A stretch of 56,084 nt of DNA from Granulicella aggregans (GCF_014203275.1 NZ_JACHIP010000016.1:1-56084), one strand, 5' to 3'; counted from the stretch's first letter, positions 37,340 to 46,933 are shown. Translations and numbers: made by a program. The notes: generated from the sequence alone by a model not told the origin.

Positions 37340-38814
37340 GTCTTTCCTTCGGCCACGCAGCGAATGCTTCGTTCGCAGGGCAGGCTCTTGAGTTTCTGCC
37401 TAGTGGATTTCTCGTCGTCAGCGAAGATGGCACCCTGTTGTATGCGAACCAGACCTTTCGGAAGCTCGCTGGACGGCAAACTGGCAGCCTAGACGGGACG
37501 AAGTTCAGCGAACTCCTCTCCCGGGGAAGCGCGATCTTCTACGAGACGCATTTTGCGCCCAGTCTGCTTTTGCGTGGTGCGCTAGACGAGGTTTCGCTCG
37601 AGCTTCAGCTTCCTGACGGATCGGTCCTCCCTGTTTTTGTGAATGCCGCACGCCGTCCAGGCGACGATGCAATTCCGTCTCAACTTCACTTAACCGTGTT
37701 CAGTGCGCAGCAACGCAAGCTTTACGAGGCCGAACTCCTGCGTGCCAAGCGTGAGTTCGAAGAAGTCGCGGAAATTGTGCAACGGTCTGCCGATGGCATT
37801 ATCCGGTTCAATGAAGAAGGTGTGGTCGGAAGCTGGAACAACGGGGCGCGACAACTTTTTGGGTACTCGCCGGACGAATCGACAGCTCTCACTCTCCACT
37901 CTCTTCTTCCCGCTGAGTCGTCAGAGGCGATCGCCCATGACATTCAGCGTCTAAAGGAAGGTGAGGATGTATATCGAGATACGCCCGCACTGCACAAGTC
38001 CGGTAAACTTTTCCACGTCTCGATCAGCCTCTCGCCTCACATGGAAGCTCCCGGTATCCTCGTAGGCTTTTCAGGGATTATTCGCGACATAACTGCCAGT
38101 AAAAAGGCTGAAAGAGCGATCTTGGAGAGTGAAAAGCTGGCTTCGGTCGGGCGCTTGGCCAGCTCAATCGCCCATGAGATCAATAATCCGCTGGAGTCTG
38201 TGACCAACCTGCTCTACATCCTTGCCGATCGTGTTCAGGATGTAGAGACACGGCAGTTTGTCGTTACGGCACAGGAAGAACTTGCGCGAGTGTCTCACAT
38301 TGCCACGCATACGCTCCGCTTTCACAAGCAAAGCTCCAACGGGACAGTTGTTGATCTTCGTACGTTAGCCGAGTCGGTCTTCGCTCTGTATCGAGCACGG
38401 CTTGAAGGCTCTCAGGTGACGGCGATCATCGAATGTTCAAGCGATGCTCGTCTCTTCTGTTACGAAGGCGAGCTGAGACAAGTCCTGGTCAATCTTGTTT
38501 CGAACGCCTATGACGCCATGCGGGCGGGCGGCACACTCATCATCCGTGCGCACCCATGCCGGGATTGGAAGTCTGACTCAATCGGGATTCGGCTACTTGT
38601 CGCTGACAATGGCAGCGGAATGGATGCGGAAACCCAGCGCCGTCTCTTCGAGCCCTTTTATTCCACCAAAGGCATTGGAGGCACCGGTCTCGGGCTCTGG
38701 ATCTCAAAAGATCTGATCGCAAAAAATGAAGGTTCCATTTCTGTTCGCAGCTCCTCTCGCCCGGGGAAGTCGGGCTCGATTTTCAACCTGTTCTTTTGCC
38801 ACGCCACTGTGTAG
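37183..38814 (+). CDS. PAS-domain histidine kinase, RsbP/RsbQ context
   Basis: About 480-540 aa; the frame is open from 37183, but residues 1-60 overlap the hydrolase tail, and the true start is unclear (GTG 37234, TTG 37279 or an ATT near 37327 are options). The first PAS starts at LEFLPSGFLVVSEDGTLLY, the second at VQRSADGIIRFNEEG. The kinase region has GRLASSIAHEINNPLESV, with the phosphorylated His, and the ATPase has LRQVLVNLVSNAYDAM, VADNGSGMD and GGTGLGLWISK. No transmembrane part, so cytoplasmic. In other genomes the hydrolase upstream makes the signal for this kinase; with that gene cut, sensing is probably lost. Confidence 0.88.
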   Translation: MPKGCYRQYQRGRIRTLVSSEQPIRPNECDGTLSASERTSGSDRSAQGISQLGLSFGHAANASFAGQALEFLPSGFLVVSEDGTLLYANQTFRKLAGRQTGSLDGTKFSELLSRGSAIFYETHFAPSLLLRGALDEVSLELQLPDGSVLPVFVNAARRPGDDAIPSQLHLTVFSAQQRKLYEAELLRAKREFEEVAEIVQRSADGIIRFNEEGVVGSWNNGARQLFGYSPDESTALTLHSLLPAESSEAIAHDIQRLKEGEDVYRDTPALHKSGKLFHVSISLSPHMEAPGILVGFSGIIRDITASKKAERAILESEKLASVGRLASSIAHEINNPLESVTNLLYILADRVQDVETRQFVVTAQEELARVSHIATHTLRFHKQSSNGTVVDLRTLAESVFALYRARLEGSQVTAIIECSSDARLFCYEGELRQVLVNLVSNAYDAMRAGGTLIIRAHPCRDWKSDSIGIRLLVADNGSGMDAETQRRLFEPFYSTKGIGGTGLGLWISKDLIAKNEGSISVRSSSRPGKSGSIFNLFFCHATV

Positions 38815-38992
38815 ATTGCAACACGATGCGGCTCATGTTGGAGCAAAGCTAAAGCGTCGCCAGATCTGCAAAGCGGTTCTGTCATCATAGTGCGTCGTAG
38901 TTGTCGTGCAGTGCGTAATGTGGGAATCGACGTTCTTTGTCGTTTCCAAGGCCTTTGGGAAGAGTGGGCAGTTCATCGTTCCAGGCTTTCCA

Positions 38993-39495
38993 TCAGGCCG
39001 TCATTTCCACCGCAGGCGGCAGTGCGAGTTTAGCTTTGTAATTCACCCCGTAAAGCTGACGTGGATTCTTTTTGTAGCCGAGCTTGTCGCTGTTGGTCTG
39101 CACCTTCGGCTCGCGCTTTACTTCCTGTTCTGCTTTGATGATCTTCAGCGCATGTCTAAGTCGTTTGTTCTCGACGACCGCCGTGTGGCTGACACGCTGG
39201 TCCTCGCTGAAGAAGCGATAGGGAAGCGAGCGCCCCTTTGATCGGACCTCGAGCTTGCCGTCAGGGAACTCATAAAGATCGACGTACTCGCCGCCCAGAC
39301 GCTCAGCTCGTTCCGTTCGAGGATGATCTGCTTGCGGTCGTAGGACATCGTGAGCTGTTCGCTGACGTAGCGCTGTTCACGAAGGCACAATGTGTCGTCA
39401 AGCGATTGGGCGGTTCGCTTCATCGGCCCTTGCGGCCAAGTGCGCATCTGCCCCTGGCTTCTGCACAACATCGCGGTATTGAGACAGCCTGTCAC
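38993..39495 (-). pseudogene. ISNCY-family transposase remnant (C-terminal end)
   Basis: On the minus strand, QSLDDTLCLREQRYVSEQLT and MSYDRKQIILERNE are followed, after a one-base shift near 39297, by RLGGEYVDLYEFPDGKLEVR, LPYRFFSEDQRVSHTAVVEN and KRLRHALKIIKAEQE, ending at TGA 38993-38995. This is the end of an ISNCY-type transposase of about 450 aa; the catalytic domain and terminal inverted repeats are missing. It is an insertion-sequence scar. Confidence 0.8.
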
Positions 39496-39658
39496 AAACG
39501 CATTTATCTCTCGCAGAACCGTGATACGAGTGCATCCTCAATGGAGGCTAGTATGCCCTGTCCAGCTTAAATTTGGTTACGTCTGCTTCGGTTAGATTCT
39601 TGTCCAAATCTTGAGTGCATTGATCCACCGCCGAATGAGAGCCGCCGACGAATGGCTT

Positions 39659-39787
39659 TCAGTCATTCACAAGGTTCTGGCATCGCAGCACAGCGGCTTC
39701 AAAATCCGTCAACCGCTTCTTAGCGTCTAGCAACTTAGTCTTAGCCGGATAGGCTGCATCGTCTTTGTAGAAGGCCATCCGGCTCAT
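39659..39787 (-). CDS. possible 42-aa protein
   Basis: A 42-aa frame, MSRMAFYKDDAAYPAKTKLL then a Lys-rich helix (DAKKRLTDFEAAVLRC). It looks coding-like and soluble, but no ribosome-binding site is clear, and it may be the tail of a gene whose front was lost at the junction near 39790. Confidence 0.3.
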   Translation of the reverse strand: MSRMAFYKDDAAYPAKTKLLDAKKRLTDFEAAVLRCQNLVND

Positions 39788-39810
39788 CGGCTTTGCTGGC
39801 ACAAGCCTAG

Positions 39811-40650
39811 ATGACGTTCCCCAGATGGTTCGGGGAAAGCTGGCAGGGTCACGTCGGAGGTATTGGCGTCAGAGCGCCGGACATCAGTTCCCTCCTCCTC
39901 ATTCTCGCAGTGCTGGCCATCGTCCTCTACCGTTTCATCCGAGTCAGCGCAACCGAGCAGCTCGCCTCCTCCGAACTCGAAGCCGCCCGCACCGTCCAGC
40001 AACTCCTCATCCCCGCATCCAATCCGCCACCCTGGGCTTCCTCGTCGAAAGCGCCTACCTGCCCGCGCGTCAGGTAGGCGGCGACTTCTTCCTCATCCTC
40101 CCCACCAATGACCCCGCCACTATCAACAGCATCCTCGTCATTATGGGCGACGTCAGCGGCAAGGGCTTGCAAGCGGCCATGGTTGTCTCCACTATTATCG
40201 GAGGCCTCCGCATGCAGCTCTCATCCCAGCCCTCCGAAGTCCTCGCACAACTCAATCGCTTGCTCGCCGGACACGTCACCGGTTTCGCTAGCTGCTGCGC
40301 TGCGCTCCTCCACCCCGACGGCCGAATGCAAATCGCCAACGCCGGCAACCCCGCCCCCTATTGCAACGGCGTCGACCTTGAGACCCTTGCCGGGCTTCCC
40401 CTAAGCCTCGTCCCCGATGTCGCCTACGAGGAAACCCTCGCCACCCTCCCCGCCCACGCCCGCCTCACCTTCGTTCCCGAAGGAGTCATCGAAGCCACCG
40501 CAGCCCGCACCAACGAGCTCTTCGGCTTCGACCGCACCCTGGCCATCAGCCGTGAAACCGCAGCCACCATCGCAGAAGCCGCCTTCCGCTTCGGCGACGG
40601 CGCCCCCCCAGGCTGACGACATCACCGTCCTCACCATCGTCCGCACCTAG
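39811..40650 (+). pseudogene. SpoIIE/PP2C-type phosphatase, frameshifted and 5'-truncated
   Basis: A membrane helix (ISSLLLILAVLAIVLYRFI) and a linker (LEAARTVQQLLIPAS) are in the first frame. A shift near 40020 leads to FLVESAYLPARQVGGDFFLI, MGDVSGKGLQAAMVVSTIIG, ALLHPDGRMQIANAGNPAPY and GVIEATAARTNELFGFDRTL, the SpoIIE phosphatase domain with its metal Asp residues. A second shift in the C7 run near 40608 gives ADDITVLTIVRT to the stop at 40650. The sensor part that normally precedes the helix is missing. The C-rich codon use differs from the neighbours, so it may have come from another lineage. Homopolymer errors could explain one shift. Confidence 0.8.
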
Positions 40651-40892
40651 TCGTCCTGGCCAATCCACGCCTTCACCACCGGCAGCGTATCGCCGCCAGC
40701 CGCTTCGTACGCTGGACGGAGCAGGGTAGGTACCGTTCCCCGACCGCCCGTTATTCTCGGCAAGATCGAGAGCCGCAGGGCTACCGTGAGGCGTCCGGAC
40801 GGGCTGCTTCATTCGAGACTGGTCATATCCCGGTTTAGGACTACAACGCGATCGACTGAATTCGATCGGAAACAATGCATGTATCGCTTACG

Positions 40893-41120
40893 TTAGATGG
40901 AAAGAAGAACGTCTAATTCGGTCGGCGGAGGGGGCAGTACCTGAGACTTGACAACCATGCCATAGCTTCCGCTGCCGATGTCGACAAGAACTTTATTCGT
41001 GGTGTCTTGGGTACGCGTAGAAGTAACGTGCAACTGCCGCGTAGCTTGAGCTAGTGCGTGGCAAAGGGTATACCGGTTTGGAATACGAGACGCTGCCAAG
41101 AAAACATTTTCAGAGCGCAT
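40893..41120 (-). CDS. RNA polymerase omega subunit-like protein
   Basis: The protein is 75 aa. The start MRSENVFLAASRIPNRYTLCH and ATRQLHVTSTRTQDTTNKVLVD resemble acidobacterial omega subunits, in which MRSE.VF.A...VPNR..LC and KLH.PNTR.QDTTN.VL are typical. The tail after about residue 50 (LPPPPTELDVLLSI) is not typical. AGAGGAG about nine bases before the ATG is a good ribosome-binding site. It might be a second, plasmid-borne omega modulating transcription, or a degenerate copy. Omega normally binds beta' and assists assembly. Confidence 0.6.
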   Translation of the reverse strand: MRSENVFLAASRIPNRYTLCHALAQATRQLHVTSTRTQDTTNKVLVDIGSGSYGMVVKSQVLPPPPTELDVLLSI

Positions 41121-41809
41121 TTGAGAGAGCTCCTCTTGAGGTAAGTGTTAGGGGCTGAGCAGCAGTTGCAAAATGGCTAGATAGCGATTTATTGCAAAAT
41201 CTGCACGTCAACTATGCACCGGTCAATTGCTTGAGCACGAGCCTCCAGCACTGCGACCGAGGTTGCGTGACGGCTAAGGTTAGAGAGTTACAAACGACGT
41301 GCCTCCGCCCGGAAGCCGTCGCTGTCGCCGGTCCATTTTGAAATCAACTTACGGAGCTGCTCTTCAGTGGCCATGTGGAATTGTACCTACTGTACATAAG
41401 TCACGCCTATCGGACCTAAGTCATGCCCTGTGAACAACTTTACAGCGCTCGTATTTGCCCGAGAGCTCGTCGGAATTCAGCTCTAGACTTGAACGCCTGC
41501 GCCTCAAATGCAGATCCTGTAACGTTTGCAGCCCCCAGCGGATTTGCGTTGTGAAGCGCGAATTTTAGAAATGGGCTGACGTCGTTATGTTGGACGTCCA
41601 GGAGGCTGGGGCACCCCGTCGTGGACGGCCCGCTCGTTGTGTGCTCACGGGATGACAAGCCCTTTAAACATGGTTCGTGACGACCTTACAGAGCTTCACC
41701 ATTCCGGAGCGCCTTCGATGCGTTCGGCCAAGAAACCATTTGGGAAGGCTCATCATGCTGGCAGCACTTCCACAACATTCTGAACGGCACATGTGTGCTC
41801 GCAGGCCAC
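41121..41809. other. 690-bp stretch with no confident gene
   Basis: A 28-codon frame at 41288-41374 on minus (MATEEQLRKLISKWTGDSDG, then a basic end) reads like a small protein or a fragment, but no ribosome-binding site is certain. TAAGTCACGCC (about 41398) and TAAGTCATGCC (about 41418) form a short direct repeat about 20 bp apart. Larger frames look non-coding. The stretch separates decayed genes from the metabolic block. Confidence 0.4.
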
Positions 41810-42586
41810 CTAACTTGTGAAAGCGAGTTGGAGAAACGCTGAGAGCATAGCGTTTACCTGTTTCGGTACGAGCCAGGGAGCAAAGTGTCCTGCTCCTAGG
41901 GTCTGGCCGTAGAGGAGGTGTGGGATTAATCTCTTTAGTTCTCCAATATCCGCGAAGTCGCCGGATGCCGCTATGTATGCGATGGGCATGGAACAGGCTG
42001 TCGCAGCCCTCGCGAAGTCATGGCGGACCATGTGCTGTTGAAGGGCGGCGAGTAACACGTGCTGAGGCGCCGCTGGCAGAGTGTGCAGTAGGCCCGTCAA
42101 AGCTTCTCTCTCCGTGGCACGACTGAGATTGTGCATGATTGAACGATACGCATTCTCATAATCATCTCCTTCGAGATCGTGGAGAAGAGGAGCAAGGAGT
42201 TCCGACAAGCAAGAAGCGGGTTGAAATACCGTATCGATCATGGCGACTGCCTGTACCAAGTTCGGATAGAGGTGAGCAGTTTCGATGGCGACCGCGCCAC
42301 CCATACTATGTCCAACAAGAATCACATTTTCAATCCCCAACCTTCGACAGAGCCACGCGATGTCATCGGCGAATTGCCCGACTTCATAGGTCATTGCTGG
42401 GGAGTCGCTCTGTCCATGTCCTCGCAGGTCGACGTTTATGACGCGGCATGTGCGACGGAAGAACTCCTCTTGATACTGAAGAGTCGTGTGGTCACAGCCC
42501 CATCCGTGTATAAGCAGTAGCGGCGATCCGGACTCTCCACTATCTGTGAACGCCAACGAGATTCCATCCCTGAGCTTCTTCTGCAT
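41810..42586 (-). CDS. alpha/beta-fold hydrolase
   Basis: The protein is 258 aa from ATG 42586; the frame extends 13 codons further to a TTG. AGGAG stands 11 bases upstream. LLLIHGWGCDHTTLQ carries the oxyanion loop, VGHSMGGAVAIE the nucleophile Ser, and the His is in GAGHFAPWLV; IDLRGHGQSDSP-like VDLRGHGQSDSP is the conserved loop. It would cleave an ester, epoxide or C-C bond in a small molecule. It lies 43 bp after the SDR gene in the same direction, so they probably work on related substrates. Confidence 0.9.
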   Translation of the reverse strand: MQKKLRDGISLAFTDSGESGSPLLLIHGWGCDHTTLQYQEEFFRRTCRVINVDLRGHGQSDSPAMTYEVGQFADDIAWLCRRLGIENVILVGHSMGGAVAIETAHLYPNLVQAVAMIDTVFQPASCLSELLAPLLHDLEGDDYENAYRSIMHNLSRATEREALTGLLHTLPAAPQHVLLAALQQHMVRHDFARAATACSMPIAYIAASGDFADIGELKRLIPHLLYGQTLGAGHFAPWLVPKQVNAMLSAFLQLAFTS

Positions 42587-42629
42587 GGTGTTCCGATCTC
42601 CTAATGTGGTCTTCAGCAGACGCAAGCTG

Positions 42630-43526
42630 TTAACGAGATTGATTTGTTGCGGATTGTCGTAGATTCTTCGGTCCAGAGAGGAGCTTCAGGCCAACTTTGT
42701 CACCAATCAATTTGTCTACCCATCGTGATGGCAACCTGGTTGGAAGAATCCAATTAGAGAAAAGCCCTGCTACGCGGATGTATGTGGCTTTCGGCCGTTT
42801 TGCGGTCAAAGCTGTGAACACGGTGTCGCCGATGATTCGTGGCTCCATGCCGTTTCTTCCATCCCGGACCATGGCGTCGCGAAACGCCTGAATCAGGTTT
42901 ACATACGGCGTATCGCTATATGCGCTAAAGTTGAGAGCCTCTGCTTTATCCCAGATAGCCGTCTTCACAGGCCCGGGCACAACTGTGATCACGTCGACAC
43001 CGTACAGCATGAGTTCGCGCCGAAGTGACTCGGATAGACCGGTGAGTGCATGTTTCGATGCCGCGTAGGCCCCGAAGAAGGGAATGCCGATACGACCGGC
43101 TGTCGATCCGATGTTGACGATTCTTCCAGGTCTTTTTCCTGAGCCTTGGATAAGTGGGAGAAACTGCTGAATGACATTGAGGGTTCCAATGACGTTGACT
43201 TCGAGCTGCTGGCGAAATTCGGCGATCGGTACGTGCAAGAGCGGGGCGGCAGTCCCAGTACCTGCATTGTTAACAATTCCTAACAGAGGATCATCCTTCA
43301 GCAACTCACGCACCTGTTCGCTTGCAGCCGTAACAGCGTCCCTGTCCGTTGTGTCGAAGATCAAAGGAACGACCTGGTCCTTGAACGTATCGAGCAGGCG
43401 TTCAGCGTCGCGCTGACTTCTGACGCTGCCGAAAACGCGAATATTTCTCGCTGTCAGGGACTCGGTAATTGCCAAACCAATCCCCGAAGAGACACCCGTC
43501 ACTAAGACGTTGGATTGCGCTTTCAT
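42630..43526 (-). CDS. short-chain dehydrogenase/reductase
   Basis: The 298-aa protein has TGVSSGIG near residue 10 for the cofactor, NNAG near 86, the Ser of IVNIGSTAGR and YAASK as the catalytic Tyr-Lys. The first strand ends VLVTG, and the residues that follow (ARNIRVFGSVRSQ) suit NADP. The family is SDR of the classical type; the C-terminal part varies. AGGAG precedes the ATG by eight bases. It lies between the GMC gene (63 bp) and the hydrolase on the same strand. The substrate is unknown. Confidence 0.92.
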   Translation of the reverse strand: MKAQSNVLVTGVSSGIGLAITESLTARNIRVFGSVRSQRDAERLLDTFKDQVVPLIFDTTDRDAVTAASEQVRELLKDDPLLGIVNNAGTGTAAPLLHVPIAEFRQQLEVNVIGTLNVIQQFLPLIQGSGKRPGRIVNIGSTAGRIGIPFFGAYAASKHALTGLSESLRRELMLYGVDVITVVPGPVKTAIWDKAEALNFSAYSDTPYVNLIQAFRDAMVRDGRNGMEPRIIGDTVFTALTAKRPKATYIRVAGLFSNWILPTRLPSRWVDKLIGDKVGLKLLSGPKNLRQSATNQSR

Positions 43527-43589
43527 CGTTCTCTCCTAAAGTGGACCAATAGACCGCAGTTCGGCCCAACGGCGTAAACGATTCGTGAG

Positions 43590-45242
43590 CTACGCTGTTT
43601 GAAGGACCGACTCCGTAACAGAAATCGTCGTCTTCTGATGGATAAAATCAGCAGCTTTCTCGCCGATGACGACACATGGAGCCATCGTGTTACCGCGCGT
43701 GACGCGGGGCAGCACGGACGCATCGACGATGCGCAGGTTCTCGATGCCATGAACCTTTAGCTGGCTGTCAACCACGGAGCTCTCGTCGCTGCCCATCCTG
43801 GCGGTACCGGATTGGTGCCAGAACGTGACGAGGCCGTTTCGCAAGAAGTTTTCCAGTTCCGTACCTTGAACAGGTCCGGGATGAACCTCGCGCTTTGCGA
43901 ATGGTCGCAAGGCTGTCGAGTTGCCGATCTCCCGCGCGCGAGTGATCCCTGCGACCAGATCCTTCATGTCCTGCGGATCGCTGAGATATCCTGCATCGAT
44001 CGTCAACGGCGCATTTGCATCTGCGCCTGTCAGACGGATCGAGCCACGGCTTTGGGGAGACATGCCGCATATCATCGAAAAGCCCTGCGCAGGAGGAGCG
44101 GCCCAGGCTGCGTTTTCGGGTGTTGGGAAGGGGACTCCGATAGCGTAGGTGTAAAAGTTCGGGGCGGTAAGTGAAGGATCGCTCTTCCAGAATCCTACTG
44201 TCTGGCTACGTGGCGTCATCGGCAGCGGCTCGCCAGTGCCTTCCCAGATGCAGGCAAAAGAGATATGGTCGTGCAGATTTGCGCCAACGGCAGGGAGCGC
44301 TTGTAGAACGGAAATCCCGAACTGCTTCAGATGAGCAGGATCGCCGATGCCTGATTGCATGAGAAGCTTCGGCGTCTGTATGGCGCCTTGCGAGAGAACG
44401 ACCTCGTGCGACGCACGGAACGTCTTTGTAGAACCGTTCCAGACCGCTTCAACACCAACCGCCTTTGTGCCTTCGAAGACAATCCTGCGGACGAGTGCCT
44501 GAGTTAGAACAGTGAGATTGCCCTGTGCCATCGCTCGATAAGCATAGGAACGGAAGATCGAACGGCGTTTTCCAGCCATGACGGTTTCATCGACGAATGA
44601 ACAGCCTTCGGCGGACTCCATCAACATTCCGTTTTGATTAGGGAAGCGCGGGAGTCCGCCGGATTCGGCACCGGCGAGTAAGGCGTCGGCAAAGGGATGT
44701 GGATCCGGCGCAGGCTGGACGTGTACCATCCCGCCCTGACCTCGCAGCACGTCAGAGTTTCCGGTCCAGTCTTCGATGCGATTCCGATAGAGGGAAAGCA
44801 CAGAGTCGTAACCCCAACCGGCGTCTCCCGTTTCGCGTGCGAAGAAATCCCAGTCAGCTTTATGTCCTCGGGACCAGGTGGAGACATTAATGCTTGAGCC
44901 GCCGCCAAGAATCTTCCCCATGGAGTACGAAACAGAACGCCCATTGAGTCGCGGGTTGGGAGCGGCGGAGAAGCCCCAATCCGATTCGCTGCCAAGCGTC
45001 ATGACCCAGCGGTTTGGGTCTTCGATCGTCTCCGACTCGTCGGAGCCGCCAGCCTCGAGTAGAAGCACGCGAACACTTGGATCTTCGCAGAGACGATAGG
45101 CGAGGACTGAGCCGGATGTGCCCGCGCCACAGATGATGTAGTCGTACTCGCTGGCGAGGTCTTGAGTGAGCCGGCGTTGAGTCGATGCGACTCGCGCGGC
45201 AAAGTGCTGCGATAAGTTTCCCTGATCTTCAAAAGTGCTCAT
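43590..45242 (-). CDS. GMC-family FAD oxidoreductase (choline dehydrogenase-like)
   Basis: A 550-aa protein. YDYIICGAGTSGSVLAYRLC is the FAD-binding Rossmann start. GMC signatures are GKILGGGSSINVSTWSRGHK near residue 110 and SQGAIQTPKLLMQSGIG near 285. The catalytic His is in TFWHQSGTARMG, and the C-terminus has GNTMAPCVVIGEKAADFI. It would oxidise an alcohol with FAD. GGAGG seven bases before the ATG is a strong ribosome-binding site. It heads the minus-strand run GMC, SDR, hydrolase, which may be a small catabolic operon. Confidence 0.93.
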   Translation of the reverse strand: MSTFEDQGNLSQHFAARVASTQRRLTQDLASEYDYIICGAGTSGSVLAYRLCEDPSVRVLLLEAGGSDESETIEDPNRWVMTLGSESDWGFSAAPNPRLNGRSVSYSMGKILGGGSSINVSTWSRGHKADWDFFARETGDAGWGYDSVLSLYRNRIEDWTGNSDVLRGQGGMVHVQPAPDPHPFADALLAGAESGGLPRFPNQNGMLMESAEGCSFVDETVMAGKRRSIFRSYAYRAMAQGNLTVLTQALVRRIVFEGTKAVGVEAVWNGSTKTFRASHEVVLSQGAIQTPKLLMQSGIGDPAHLKQFGISVLQALPAVGANLHDHISFACIWEGTGEPLPMTPRSQTVGFWKSDPSLTAPNFYTYAIGVPFPTPENAAWAAPPAQGFSMICGMSPQSRGSIRLTGADANAPLTIDAGYLSDPQDMKDLVAGITRAREIGNSTALRPFAKREVHPGPVQGTELENFLRNGLVTFWHQSGTARMGSDESSVVDSQLKVHGIENLRIVDASVLPRVTRGNTMAPCVVIGEKAADFIHQKTTISVTESVLQTA

Positions 45243-45376
45243 GTGCTGACTCCCTCCGAAACCTCAACGGTTCCATACCGTGAGACTACGGAGAGCTTCC
45301 TTAATAGGCGCACCCTAAACCAATAGACTTTTTACTGGAGAATTCAACAGTTCCGGGCTCTCGGCGAACGAACCCA

Positions 45377-46009
45377 TCACATCGAAAGCAGGCCGCGGCG
45401 CACTGCGAGAGTGACTGCATGCGTACGATCGTTGGCGCTGAGCTTATCCACCAGATTCTTCACATGGAAGTTCACCGTCGTCTCCGCGATACAAAGCACA
45501 TCCGCAATCTGTTTATTGCGATGACCATCACGAATGAGGCGGAGGACTTCAAGCTCACGCGTCGTCAGTTGCTCCTCGCCCACTTGATCGGCGAGACGCG
45601 CAGCTATGGCGGGCGAAATACTCTTACCCCGGCTATGAACCGTGCGGATCGTCCCCAGGATTTCATCCCGTGGCGAGCTCTTGAGGATGTAGGCTGCGGC
45701 ACCAGCCTTGAGAGCGCGAAGAATGTCAGCATCGCTCTCTGACGTTGTCAACACCACAATCCGCGCGTCCCGATTGATGTCGCGCATGGTCGCCAAAAGG
45801 GTAAGTCCGTCCGAATCCGGCAGACGCAAATCCAGAAGGGTGACATCCGGTCGTCTCTGCCTGAACTCCGATAAGCCGGTTCCGGCATCCGCGGCCTGGG
45901 CAACCAGGGTCATGTCCGTTTGGGAGCCGATGATCGCACTCAGACCCTCCCGGAAGACCGGATGGTCCTCGATACTGAGTATCCGAATTGGTGTCGATGG
46001 TTGTGTCAT
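45377..46009 (-). CDS. NarL/FixJ-type response regulator
   Basis: A 210-aa protein. The receiver domain has IEDHPVFREGLSAII, the phosphorylated Asp in DVTLLDLRLPD, Thr in VVLTTSE and Lys in YILKSSPRDEI. The C-terminal LuxR-type helix-turn-helix has LTTRELEVLRLIRDGHRNK and IAETTVNFHVKNLVDKL. AAGGG upstream marks ATG 46009. The propeller kinase at 47096, divergent and 1.1 kb away, is the likely partner, as such kinases pair with NarL-type regulators. The targets may be the neighbouring GMC and RclC operons (inference). Confidence 0.94.
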   Translation of the reverse strand: MTQPSTPIRILSIEDHPVFREGLSAIIGSQTDMTLVAQAADAGTGLSEFRQRRPDVTLLDLRLPDSDGLTLLATMRDINRDARIVVLTTSESDADILRALKAGAAAYILKSSPRDEILGTIRTVHSRGKSISPAIAARLADQVGEEQLTTRELEVLRLIRDGHRNKQIADVLCIAETTVNFHVKNLVDKLSANDRTHAVTLAVRRGLLSM

Positions 46010-46124
46010 AAGGCCCTTCCACGATCGATACTCAGCGATGACGCAGGTGCAATACGCAAATGCTACTTGTTCGACCGGCCCTTGACTACTCAGTAAAGGT
46101 ATCGGGAACGTTAGAAAGCTCAGG

Positions 46125-46427
46125 TCAAGATGTCAGTGCGCGCCCTAAAACATCCGATATCTCATACAACGCGCGCTGAAGGTGTTCAGGCTGAGCGGGC
46201 GTAGCAATCGCTTTGCCGGCGATCTCCCTGCACCCCTCGATCCCCAAAAGAAGCTTCTCACAACGTTGTCTTGCTTCAAGCGTGCGTCGATTCAAAAGCC
46301 AGTCGAGGTCCTTGCTCATCGATCGAGAGATATGGTCCAGGTGCCTTTTGTAGAGAAGTAGAACGAGGGGCACGCCGGAGAGGATGCACAGGGTGCGAAT
46401 GAAAGAGTGGCGACACATGGACATCAC
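46125..46427 (-). CDS. hypothetical protein coupled to the cupin gene
   Basis: A 100-aa frame whose ATG overlaps the cupin stop codon (ATGA), a sign of translational coupling. It has a hydrophobic stretch (LCILSGVPLVLLLY) near residue 12 and a helical, charged rest (DLDWLLNRRTLEARQRCEKL). I do not recognise it. The overlap and the clean stop favour a real gene, perhaps a membrane-anchored partner of the cupin or of the regulator downstream. Confidence 0.55.
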   Translation of the reverse strand: MMSMCRHSFIRTLCILSGVPLVLLLYKRHLDHISRSMSKDLDWLLNRRTLEARQRCEKLLLGIEGCREIAGKAIATPAQPEHLQRALYEISDVLGRALTS

Positions 46428-46933
46428 TCCGGACCGGTTCCCACTTCAGCGGAGACCTCAGGCCACTCCCGTAAAAGCGTGATGCCAAATCTGGGAGCGG
46501 CAGCTCGCATCCGCTCTATGTCTTCACCCGAAGTCGGCTGAGGTTCCGAACCGGGAGAGAGAAGTAACCCTCCGGAAGCAAGGAAGCCCTCGAAACCACT
46601 CGGCGTACAGAGCAGCAGATAGCGAGCCGGCTCCGAGCTTTCATTGAGCAGCTGATGAGGGACGTTTCGTGGCAGAAGGATTGAGTCGCCAGCACGTAAG
46701 ATGACTCTCTTCCCGTTGACGACAGCCGTCATTTCGCCCTCGAGCATATAAAACGTCTCGTCATCATAGGCATGAACGTGGATTGGCGTACGGGAAGACA
46801 CAGGAGCACAGTTCTCAAACAAGGAGAAAAGAGAGCCCGTATCGGAGCCTGAAAAATGTTGCTCCATGACGGTGCCGCCAAGTACGTATCGGGTACGAAG
46901 TGTTTCTGAAGAGTTTTCGAGTTTCGTATTCAC
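46424..46933 (-). CDS. cupin-domain protein
   Basis: The protein is 169 aa. The cupin box 1 is PIHVHAYDDETFYMLEGEMT, with the metal His pair and Glu, and box 2 is GDSILLPRNVPHQLLN, with the second His. The rest is a short C-terminal helix. Single-domain cupins of this kind include dioxygenases and sugar or aromatic-binding proteins. The GTG start has AGGAG only one base away, so the true start might be internal. It diverges from the propeller kinase, which suggests shared control. Confidence 0.87.
   Translation of the reverse strand: MNTKLENSSETLRTRYVLGGTVMEQHFSGSDTGSLFSLFENCAPVSSRTPIHVHAYDDETFYMLEGEMTAVVNGKRVILRAGDSILLPRNVPHQLLNESSEPARYLLLCTPSGFEGFLASGGLLLSPGSEPQPTSGEDIERMRAAAPRFGITLLREWPEVSAEVGTGPE

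Noticed and set aside
38815..39570. Plus-strand frames of 110 codons around 38906-39570
   Set aside because: They are antisense to the recognisable transposase remnant, which has clear family motifs on the minus strand.
39863..40646. Several frames of 80-100 codons on both strands
   Set aside because: They arise from the C-rich codon bias of the SpoIIE phosphatase; the real protein runs through the plus-strand frames as annotated.
45419..46085. Plus-strand frames of 107 and 125 codons
   Set aside because: They are antisense shadows of the response regulator, which has complete receiver and helix-turn-helix domains.
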